Origin: Archivesica marissinica
Taxonomy: Eukaryota > Mollusca > Bivalvia > Venerida > Vesicomyidae
Length of the DNA stretch: 64,000 nucleotides
Assembly: GCA_014843695.1 (NCBI GenBank)
Contig: CM026401.1
Span: 31,596,067 to 31,660,066, forward strand
Reading direction: 5' to 3'
Position numbers and translations under genes: made by a program
The notes under the pieces: model-generated
Told to the model about the DNA's origin: nothing
The model's input: the letters and a program-made list of their open reading frames with translations, nothing else
The model's database searches: none
Shown: piece after piece, positions 54,289 to 64,000 of the stretch
Layout of the letters: every line of letters begins with the position of its first letter
Position numbering within the stretch: the stretch's first letter is position 1

Positions 54289-54581
54289 TAGACAGATCTG
54301 TAGTCCAGTGGTTAACATGTTGGACTGGTAATCCAGGGATCGCAGGTTCAATCCCCATCTGACCCTAATAAAATTAACAGTCTTTCAGATGGGATGTTAA
54401 ACTGAGGTCTGGTATCGGTGCTTTACACCGTGCACGTAAAAGAACCAGAGGAGACTCTGGAATGGATCTCTGTCTGTATCATTGCACTATCCTCCAAAAT
54501 CTAAAATGACTAATCTCTTCTGGAGGCGTCGCTCATATGGGCAACCGGTAGCGACGATAAATCAACGTAAAACACACACAA
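54289..54581 (+). mobile_element. SINE family C, full length, 10-bp target duplication
   Basis: CACGAGTTTA flanks it at 54279-54288 and 54582-54591. It has an A box TAGTCCAGTGGTTAACATGT, a B box GCAGGTTCAATCCCC and the tail CAACCGGTAGCGACGATAAA. This is the reference copy for the family. Confidence 0.88.
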
Positions 54582-54784
54582 CACGAGTTTACCGGTCAAA
54601 ACACAATACAATGTCCTCCTATATGTCCGTGTTTCCAACGAGCTCCAATGTTTTACGATTGTACATGATATTGGAACATTTTAATGTCCACAAGTTTTAA
54701 ATCGATGTCACCGTTTAAGTTTGTACAAAGTACGATGGTGTTAACCCGAGCTAATCTCGCCGAGGCCTCTCCTAAGCAATCAAG

Positions 54785-55816
54785 TCTGAGCCTCTACATA
54801 GTGTCGTCCTTACACAAACAGGGCTAAGACTAGTTCCAACATAGCACATTACGACCGTATATCTCAATAGTCTGAGCCTCTACATAGTGTCGTCCTTACA
54901 CAAACAGGGCTAAGACTAGTTCCAACATAGCACATTACGACCGTATATCTCAATAGTCTGAGCCTCTACATAGTGTCGTCCTTACACAAACAGGGCTAAG
55001 ACTAGTTCCAACATAGCACATTACGACCGTATATCTCAATAGTCTGAGCCTCTACATAGTGTCGTCCTTACACAAACAGGGCTAAGACTAGTTCCAACAT
55101 AGCACATTACGACCGTATATCTCAATAGTCTGAGCCTCTACATAGTGTCGTCCTTACACAAACAGGGCTAAGACTAGTTCCAACATAGCACATTACGACC
55201 GTATATCTCAATAGTCTGAGCCTCTACATAGTGTCGTCCTTACACAAACAGGGCTAAGACTAGTTCCAACATAGCACATTACGACCGTATATCTCAATAG
55301 TCTGAGCCTCTACATAGTGTCGTCCTTACACAAACAGGGCTAAGACTAGTTCCAACATAGCACATTTCGACCGTATATCTCAATAGTCTGAGCCTCTACA
55401 TAGTGTCGTCCTTACACAAACAGGGCTTAGACTAGTTCCAACATAGCACATTACGACCGTATATCTCAATAGTCTGAGCCTCTACATAGTGTCGTCCTTA
55501 CACAAACAGGGCTAAGACTAGTCCCAACATAGCACATTACGACCGTATATCTCAGTAGTCTGAGCCTCCACATAGCGTCGTCCTTACACAAACGGGGCTA
55601 AGACTAGTCCCAACATAGCACATTACGACCGTATATCTCAGTAGTCTGAGCCTCCATATAGCGTCGTCCTTACACAAACGGGGCTAAGACTAGTCCCAAC
55701 ATAGCACATTACGACCGTATATCTCAGTAGTCTGAGCCTCCACATAGCGTCGTCCTTACACAAACAGGGCTAAGACTAGTCCCAACATAGCACATTACGA
55801 CCGTATATCTCAATAG
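54785..55816. repeat. 86-bp tandem repeat, 12 copies
   Basis: The unit begins AGTCTGAGCCTCTACATAGT and ends GACCGTATATCTCAAT. The first eight or nine copies are nearly identical; the last four share the variants AGTCCC, CTCCACATAGC and CTCAGTAG. Confidence 0.97.
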
Positions 55817-55939
55817 CTGTAACTAAGAATGTGTCTGGTCACTTATCATAAATTTTGAAAGTCGTTTGGATTACATTCCCTGCAACCCAACATTCCTTCC
55901 TGAATCTGGTGATCGTCCCAGAATAGAATTAGGCACAGA

Positions 55940-56145
55940 ATGGTGTTATTTAACTCAGAATGGTGTTATTTAACTCAGAATGGTGTTATTTCAGAATGGT
56001 GTTATTTAACTCAGAATGGTGTTATTTAACTCAGAATGGTGTTATTTAACTCAGAATGGTGTTATTTAACTCAGAATGGTGTTATTTAACTCGGAATGGT
56101 GTTATCTCAGAATGGTGTTATTTAACTCGGAATGGTATTTCTTAA
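55940..56145. repeat. 20-bp repeat (AATGGTGTTATTTAACTCAG), about 10 copies
   Basis: Two copies lack TTAACTC. The repeat is AT-rich with no coding signal. Confidence 0.93.
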
Positions 56146-58368
56146 CTTGTGAAGGTTCTCTGTGAGATCATTGTTTTGACTAAGGTTTTGAACACCTAGT
56201 AGCGTACTGCAATCACCCACACTACGTAGGTTTCACAGCTTGTGATCCTTCGGGAAACCAAAGCAGTCACCTGGTAAGACCGGCGTAAAACTTTCCTCCG
56301 AGATGATAAAACATCTCCTTTTCCTTCATTATCCTGGACCGAATCTCCGGAATTTGTTTCACATATACCTTCCAATAACATAGAGGCATAGTGACACCTT
56401 TCTTAGTAGGGTAGATTCTGTCGAATATGTGAATGAGTACATGTCCGATTTAAAATCTGTCACCATGACGAACACTGCTTTAAAAATAAGATAACAACAA
56501 TGTTCTTGAGAATTTAAAGTTCTTCTGGCAAATGTAAGTAATCGATTGAGTATTAAAGAATGAAACTGAAATGGATTATGGCGACTAGGATCCAATTGTC
56601 CAATAGTCTCCAAACTTGGTCACAACATAATAGTGGTATAATGTCTTTGTAATGTAAATGTAATAATTGTTGATCTTAGTGTCACGGGGAATATTAGTCG
56701 CTCTCTTACATTCATTTGTCTTCGGCTTCAATGCAGAATATAGGAAAGGCCTTGATTCATCTGTGTGCGCGTTTATAAATAATTTCATGAAACTTGGTCA
56801 GATATTTAACACACCTCGACAACATGCTGGAATCCATGTTCCAACAATGGTCGATGTCAAGGTTGTACTTACAGGTCAAAGTTCATGTGATTTTGTGTCC
56901 AGTCAGTAGTATCTTCTAAAGCCTTTTATAAGGATTTTCATGAAACAATGGTCAATTGTTCCCCATATCGAACCGACGGGCAAAGTCCGATGCAGATGTC
57001 ATATACAAACCCTTAGGCTTGTACTTATCCGAGTAATAACTGAATAACTATTGTGATTTTTACGAGAATATGCTCAGGGGGGGGGGGGGGTATAAAGCAA
57101 CTGATCAAACTATTATTTTGATTAGACCTAGGCCAGAACGGTTGATACCTTATGGCATACGACTCGGTTGTATGTTGTTTTACCAATTGGGGGCGTTTGT
57201 GTGGAATCAATTAGTGGTGTCTCCTAGTAACTAGACGGTAATAAGGCTACTGACGCTATAACAGAATTTTATATCCAAGCTAAAAATTACGCCTGATGGG
57301 GAATAAACGTGTAAGACTCATCTACGCACATGCATTGTCTAGGTGCGTTTCAGATGTGAGGTAGTGTCGGTTCCTTATAAAGGAGACGGTACTTCCGCTT
57401 CCCAAGTGTAGAGGACGTGTGGGTCGTGATATAGTAGAGTAGGAGATGGCATTTCCTGCTCACACAGTATGTTTGTAGTATTGCGTAGTGTCGGTTTCTA
57501 ATCCCATGGTATGGGGTGTCGTTACCAAATATAGACTCGTCAAGCTGCGTGGTTCGTGATGTCATAGTGAAACTTTAGCAATTCATGGAGTTACAATTTG
57601 TTGGATGCAAGCCGGGGATACAGATGTGTAAAAAATTCGATTTAATTCCAACCACCGGACGGACAACGCCAAACCAATATTTCTCCTTCATCAGCGGTTT
57701 CTAGTTAAAATAAACACCTTTCATAGACTAGACATAAAATGTTATGTATAACATTACAAGTTTAATAGCTACATTATTTTTATGCCTCCGAAGAAGAAAT
57801 ATAGTCTGCACTATCTGTCCGTCTGAGCGCACGAGAGGGTACTTGCGTGACTAGGGGAACCATAGATCTAGAGTTCTCACCTTATAATTATTATTTTACT
57901 ATATCTCGACAGATATCCTCCAGTGTATCCAATGGGTACTTACCTGTAATATTTTTTTTATCAATTAACTAACATTATTTGGATAAAAATTACATTTATC
58001 AAAACGCAACATCTAGTTAGGGAACAACAGTAAAAACAAAGGATTCAGGATTTAAACTGAAAGGACTGCTATACATTTAGGGATAAATCAGACTTTATCT
58101 GCCAAGGGAGGTAATAGAAAAACCAGCGAGGTCGCTCATTGTCGATGATACAGAATATGATTCCAGTCTTAGGCAAAGAATTTTTAACGTCTAGAAGAGC
58201 ATAATCTTTGACATCATTCATTCCTTAGATGTGAAACCTCTCGTGGGGATGTAGTCGTATTCTTTTTTCAATTGATTTCCACTTCAACCCGTTATTGGCT
58301 TTCCCCGTTAATAGGTAGTGTACACATCATATTCTGATAGATAATTATTGTAAAGCCAACTCAATTGT
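56146..58368. other. Intergenic sequence, no gene seen
   Basis: About 2.2 kb. The part 56585-56790 is the dispersed repeat shared with 49757-50035. A run of 14 G lies at 57077-57090 directly before TATAAAG. No frame longer than about 85 codons and no splice-linked exon set was recognised. Confidence 0.45.
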
Positions 58369-59790
58369 GGCAATGAGTGGTGATTGTGTAGACACTGAGG
58401 GTATGCATGAACGGCAATGAGTGGTGATTGTGTAGACACAGAGTATGCATGAACGGCAATGAGTGGTGATTGTGTAGACACAGAGTATGCATGAATGGCA
58501 ATGAGTGGTGATTGTGTAGACACAGAGTATGCATGAACGGCAATGAGTGATGATTGTGTAGACACAGAGTATGCATGAACGGCAATGAGTGATGATTGTG
58601 TAGATACAGAGTATGCATGAACGGCAATGAGTGATGATTGTGTAGATATAGAGAGTATGCATGAACGGCAATCAGTGATGATTGTGTAGACACAGAGGGT
58701 ATGCATGAACGGCAATGAGTGATGATTGTGTAAACACTGAGGGTATGCATGAATGGCAATGAGTGATGATTGTGTAGACACAGAGAGTATGCATGAACGG
58801 CAATCAGTGATGATTGTGTAGATACAGAGAGTATGCATGAACGGCAATGAGTGATGATTGTGTAGATATAGAGAGTATGCATGAATGGCAATCAGTGATG
58901 ATTGTGTAGACACAGAGTATGCATGAACGGCAATCAGTGATGATTGTGTAGATATAGAGTATGCATGAACGGCAATCAGTGATGATTGTGTAGACACAGA
59001 GTACGCATGAACGGCAATCAGTGATGATTGTGTAGACACTGAGGGTATGCATGAACGGCAATGAGTGATGATTTTGTAGATATAGAGAGTATGCATGAAC
59101 GGCAATCAGTGATGATTGTGTAGACACAGAGTATGCATGAACGGCAATCAGTGATGATTGTGTAGACACTGAGGGTATGCATGAACGGAAATGAGTGATG
59201 ATTTTGTAGATATAGAGAGTATGCATGAACGGCAATCAGTGATGATTGTGTAGACACAGAGTATGCATGAACAGCAATCAGTGATGATTGTGTAGACACT
59301 GAGGGTATGCATGAACGGCAATGAGTGATGATTGTGTAGATACACAGAGTATGCATGAACGGCAATCAGTGATGATTGTGTAGATATAGAGAGTATGCAT
59401 GAACGGCAATCAGTGATGATTGTGTAGACACAGAGTATGCATGAACGGCAATCAGTGATGATTGTGTAGACACTGAGGGTATGCATGAACGGCAATGAGT
59501 GATGATTGTGTAGACACTGAGTGTATGCATGAATGGCAATGAGTGGTGATTGTGTAGACACAGAGGATATGCATGAACGGCAATGAGTGATGATTGTGTA
59601 GACACAGAGTATGCATGAACAGCAATGAGTGATGATTGTGTAGACACAGAGTATGCATGAACGGCAATGAGTGATGATTGTGTAGACACAGAGTATGCAT
59701 GAACAGCAATGAGTGATGATTGTGTAGACACAGAGTATGCATGAACGGCAATGATTGATGATTGTGTAGACACAGAGGGTATGCATCAAC
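58369..59790. repeat. 42-44-bp minisatellite, about 33 copies
   Basis: The unit is GTAGACACAGAGTATGCATG plus AACGGCAATGAGTGATGATTGT. Variants: GAGAGTATG, GAGGGTATG, GATATAG, and ATCAG for ATGAG. The minus-strand frames (SLIAVHAYSVSTQS) are artefacts. Confidence 0.97.
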
Positions 59791-60027
59791 AATATGATGC
59801 AATAAATATTGTTTCATTTTCTTGACATGAATTGTAGGTTCCATGTAACATGTACAAAGTGAATTCTGAAGACAATATTCAATCATCCAACAATTTAATC
59901 AAAATAAACAATGTAGTGGATATTAATGACACAATAAAAGCCGAGAGCTAAAACAACAAACATTGCAAGTACTAGAACCATTTGTGTTGATGAATAAAAT
60001 GCTAATATACTTGCAGTGTTTGATCGC

Positions 60028-60135
60028 ATCCGTAGTTCAGTGGTAATCGGCTGGGCTCATAATCTATGGAGCGTAGGTTCGAACTCTCACTCACAATATT
60101 AACTTGACTAATCATAGTTGATCCGGTGTGCCCTT
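60028..60135 (+). mobile_element. tRNA-derived SINE head (family F)
   Basis: An A-box-like TAGTTCAGTGGTAATCGGC and a B box TAGGTTCGAACTC, with an acceptor-like start GCATCCG that has no matching 3' strand, so not a functional tRNA. It runs directly into the next array. Confidence 0.55.
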
Positions 60136-62454
60136 AAACCAAGGACTTGTGACAGGAATGCATTAAACCAAGGACTTGTGACAGGAATGCATTAAACCAA
60201 GGACTTGTGACAGGAATGCATTAAACCAAGGACTTGTGACAGGAATGCATTAAACCAAGGACTTGTGACAGGAATGCATTAAACCAAGGACTTGTGACAG
60301 GAATGCATTAAACCAAGGACTTGTGACAGGAATGCATTAAACCAAGGACTTGTGACAGGAATGCATTAAACCAAGGACTTGTGACAGGAATGCATTAAAC
60401 CAAGGACTTGTGACAGGAATGCATTAAACCAAGGACTTGTGACAGGAATGCATTAAACCAAGGACTTGTGACAGGAATGCATTAAACCAAGGACTTGTGA
60501 CAGGAATGCATTAAACCAAGGACTTGTGACAGGAATGCATTAAACCAAGGACTTGTGACAGGAATGCATTAAACCAAGGACTTGTGACAGGAATGCATTA
60601 AACCAAGGACTTGTGACAGGAATGCATTAAACCAAGGACTTGTGACAGGAATGCATTAAACCAAGGACTTGTGACAGGAATGCATTAAACCAAGGACTTG
60701 TGACAGGAATGCATTAAACCAAGGACTTGTGACAGGAATGCATTAAACCAAGGACTTGTGACAGGAATGCATTAAACCAAGGACTTGTGACAGGAATGCA
60801 TTAAACCAAGGACTTGTGACGGGAATGCATTAAACCAAGGACTTGTGACGGGAATGCATTAAACCAAGGACTTGTGACAGGAATGCATTAAACCAAGGAC
60901 TTGTGACAGGAATGCATTAAACCAAGGACTTGTGACAGGAATGCATTAAACCAAGGACTTGTGACAGGAATGCATTAAACCAAGGACTTGTGACAGGAAT
61001 GCATTAAACCAAGGACTTGTGACAGGAATGCATTAAACCAAGGACTTGTGACAGGAATGCATTAAACCAAGGACTTGTGACAGGAATGCATTAAACCAAG
61101 GACTTGTGACAGGAATGCATTAAACCAAGGACTTGTGACAGGAATGCATTAAACCAAGGACTTGTGACAGGAATGCATTGTTACATTGTGAAGTGTAGAC
61201 AGGAATGCATTATTACATTGTGAAGTGTAGACAGGAATGCATTGTTACATTGTGAAGTGTAGACAGGAATGCATTAAACCAAGGACTTGTGACAGGAATG
61301 CATTATTACATTGTGAAGTGTAGACAGGAATGCATTATTACATTGTGAAGTGTAGACAGGAATGCATTAAACCAAGGACTTGTGACAGGAATGCATTGTT
61401 ACATTGTGAAGTGTAGACAGGAATGCATTATTACATTGTGAAGTGTAGACAGGAATGCATTGTTACATTGTGAAGTGTAGACAGGAATGCATTAAACCAA
61501 GGACTTGTGACAGGAATGCATTATTACATTGTGAAGTGTAGACAGGAATGCATTATTACATTGTGAAGTGTAGACAGGAATGCATTAAACCAAGGACTTG
61601 TGACAGGAATGCATTAAACCAAGGACTTGTGACAGGAATGCATTAAACCAAGGACTTGTGACAGGAATGCATTATTACATTGTGAAGTGTAGACAGGAAT
61701 GCATTAAACCAAGGACTTGTGACAGGAATGCATTATTACATTGTGAAGTGTAGACAGGAATGCATTAAACCAAGGACTTGTGACAGGAATGCATTATTAC
61801 ATTGTGAAGTGTAGACAGGAATGCATTATTACATTGTGAAGTGTAGACAGGAATGCATTAAACCAAGGACTTGTGACAGGAATGCATTATTACATTGTGA
61901 AGTGTAGACAGGAATGCATTATTACATTGTGAAGTGTAGACAGGAATGCATTAAACCAAGGACTTGTGACAGGAATGCATTAAACCAAGGACTTGTGACA
62001 GGAATGCATTAAACCAAGGACTTGTGACAGGAATGCATTAAACCAAGGACTTGTGACAGGAATGCATTAAACCAAGGACTTGTGACAGGAATGCATTATT
62101 ACATTGTGAAGTGTAGACAGGAATGCATTATTACATTGTGAAGTGTAGACAGGAATGCATTATTACATTGTGAAGTGTAGACAGGAATGCATTATTACAT
62201 TGTGAAGTGTAGACAGGAATGCATTATTACATTGTGATGTGTAGACAGGAATGCATTATTACATTGTGAAGTGTAGACAGGAATGCATTATTACATTGTG
62301 ATGTGTAGACAGGAATGCATTATTACATTGTGAAGTGTAGACAGGAATGTATTATTACATTGTGAAGTGTAGACAGGAATGCATTATTACATTGTGAAGT
62401 GTAGACAGGAATGCATTATTACATTGTGAAGTGTAGACAGGAATATATCACTAC
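60130..62454. repeat. Composite array of 29-bp and 32-bp units, about 75 copies
   Basis: Unit 1 is TTAAACCAAGGACTTGTGAC plus AGGAATGCA (29 bp). Unit 2 is TTATTACATTGTGAAGTGTA plus GACAGGAATGCA (32 bp). They share GACAGGAATGCATTA. Unit 1 is homogeneous at 60130-61170, the two mix at 61170-62095, and unit 2 is homogeneous to the gap. Confidence 0.97.
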
Positions 62455-63454
62455 NNNNNNNNNNNNNNNNNNNNNNNNNNNNNNNNNNNNNNNNNNNNNN
62501 NNNNNNNNNNNNNNNNNNNNNNNNNNNNNNNNNNNNNNNNNNNNNNNNNNNNNNNNNNNNNNNNNNNNNNNNNNNNNNNNNNNNNNNNNNNNNNNNNNNN
62601 NNNNNNNNNNNNNNNNNNNNNNNNNNNNNNNNNNNNNNNNNNNNNNNNNNNNNNNNNNNNNNNNNNNNNNNNNNNNNNNNNNNNNNNNNNNNNNNNNNNN
62701 NNNNNNNNNNNNNNNNNNNNNNNNNNNNNNNNNNNNNNNNNNNNNNNNNNNNNNNNNNNNNNNNNNNNNNNNNNNNNNNNNNNNNNNNNNNNNNNNNNNN
62801 NNNNNNNNNNNNNNNNNNNNNNNNNNNNNNNNNNNNNNNNNNNNNNNNNNNNNNNNNNNNNNNNNNNNNNNNNNNNNNNNNNNNNNNNNNNNNNNNNNNN
62901 NNNNNNNNNNNNNNNNNNNNNNNNNNNNNNNNNNNNNNNNNNNNNNNNNNNNNNNNNNNNNNNNNNNNNNNNNNNNNNNNNNNNNNNNNNNNNNNNNNNN
63001 NNNNNNNNNNNNNNNNNNNNNNNNNNNNNNNNNNNNNNNNNNNNNNNNNNNNNNNNNNNNNNNNNNNNNNNNNNNNNNNNNNNNNNNNNNNNNNNNNNNN
63101 NNNNNNNNNNNNNNNNNNNNNNNNNNNNNNNNNNNNNNNNNNNNNNNNNNNNNNNNNNNNNNNNNNNNNNNNNNNNNNNNNNNNNNNNNNNNNNNNNNNN
63201 NNNNNNNNNNNNNNNNNNNNNNNNNNNNNNNNNNNNNNNNNNNNNNNNNNNNNNNNNNNNNNNNNNNNNNNNNNNNNNNNNNNNNNNNNNNNNNNNNNNN
63301 NNNNNNNNNNNNNNNNNNNNNNNNNNNNNNNNNNNNNNNNNNNNNNNNNNNNNNNNNNNNNNNNNNNNNNNNNNNNNNNNNNNNNNNNNNNNNNNNNNNN
63401 NNNNNNNNNNNNNNNNNNNNNNNNNNNNNNNNNNNNNNNNNNNNNNNNNNNNNN
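62455..63454. other. Assembly gap, 1000 N
   Basis: Exactly 1000 N, a likely placeholder. The repeats on the two sides are unrelated. Confidence 0.99.
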
Positions 63455-64000
63455 CTAGCACACCTGAGACAGTCTCTATTGCTGTTACTCTCTGATCTAC
63501 TAGCACACCTGAGACAGTCTCTATTGCTGTTACTCCCGGATATACTAGCACACCAGAGACAGTCTCTATTGCTGTTACTCTCTGATCTACCCCGGATCTA
63601 CTAGCACACCTGAGACAGTCTCTATTGCTGTTACTCTCGGATCTACTAGCACACCTGAGACAGTCTCTATTGCTGTTACTCTCTGATCTACCCCGGATCT
63701 ACTAGCACACCTGAGACAGTCTCTATTGCTGTTACTCACGGATCTACTAGCACACCTGAGACAGTCTCTATTGCTGTTACTCACGGATCTACTAGCACAC
63801 CTGAGACAGTCTCTATTGCTGTTACTCTCGGATCTACTAGCACACCTGAGACAGTCTCTATTGCTGTTACTCTCTGATCTACCCCGGATCTACTAGCACA
63901 CCTGAGACAGTCTCTATTGCTGTTACTCACGGATCTACTAGCACACCTGAGACAGTCTCTATTGCTGTTACTCACGGATCTACTAGCACACCTGTGACAG
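63455..64000. repeat. 45-bp minisatellite to the window end, about 12 copies
   Basis: The unit is CTAGCACACCTGAGACAGTC plus TCTATTGCTGTTACTCTCGGATCTA. Some units carry an 11-bp insertion (CTGATCTACCCCGG form). Confidence 0.96.

Noticed and set aside
54296..54360. Possible tRNA gene (TAGTCCAGTGGTTAACATGT ... GGTTCAATCC)
   Set aside because: The same head occurs in several copies with one common 3' tail and target duplications, so it is a SINE.
57077..57097. Run of 14 G followed by TATAAAG as a promoter
   Set aside because: No downstream gene or initiator was recognised; a single G run is not enough.
58308..59886. Minus-strand frames rich in HAYSVSTQSSLIA
   Set aside because: 42-44-bp minisatellite read on the opposite strand; no gene features.
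60028..60100. Possible tRNA gene with CAT anticodon
   Set aside because: The A- and B-box-like sequences are present, but the acceptor stem start GCATCCG has no complementary 3' strand. Treated as a SINE head.
411..62454. Regular direct repeats that might be taken for CRISPR arrays
   Set aside because: The units are head-to-tail with no unique spacers, in a spliced eukaryotic locus without cas genes.

Overview
This window is eukaryotic, and animal by its style. It has spliceosomal introns with clean GT..AG junctions, several tRNA-derived SINE families, MITE-type DNA transposons, and two scaffold gaps of exactly 1000 N. I infer an invertebrate, possibly a bivalve mollusc, from the repeat style; species cannot be read from the sequence.

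One protein-coding gene is recognisable. It lies on the + strand and enters the window already in progress: its 5' end is upstream of base 1. I rebuilt 23 coding exons between 1426 and 52667. Every exon has an AG acceptor and a GT donor, the codon phase carries correctly across all 22 introns, and the total (3,769 nt) gives 1,255 residues plus a stop with no internal stop codon. The protein is a chain of about 35 Sfi1-type repeats (aromatic/aliphatic-x-x-W followed by a basic helix), with a Ser/Thr-Pro-rich linker in the middle (exons 6 to 8) and a Ser/Pro-rich C-terminal tail. This is the architecture of SFI1, the centrin-binding protein of centrosomes and basal bodies. A poly(A) signal lies at 53058-53063.

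By my estimate, more than half of the non-N sequence is minisatellite: over 30 arrays with units of 9 to 95 bp, most of them inside introns. The largest is about 7.1 kb of a 30-bp unit in intron 15. Many arrays can be traced to a seed still present beside them. Five grew out of exon/intron boundaries and copy a real splice site (exons 1, 2, 9, 10 and 11). One grew inside the end of a piggyBac-like MITE (199-1363). Others grew inside or beside SINEs (9.3, 10.3 and 60.1 kb). Several show higher-order periodicity. The intron-15 unit ends in an acceptor-like CAG directly followed by a donor-like GTATAAG, repeated roughly 200 times, which resembles a recursive-splicing site.

Layout: 1-1363, MITE with internal array; 1426-52667, the SFI1-like gene with array-filled introns, SINEs, fold-back repeats and an N gap at 25287-26286; 52668 to about 53090, 3' UTR; 53.1-64 kb, no recognisable gene, only transposon relics, two SINEs, four large arrays and the second N gap (62455-63454). 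The long open frames in the arrays (up to about 1,490 codons at 32926-37404) come from stop-free repeat units and are not called as genes.
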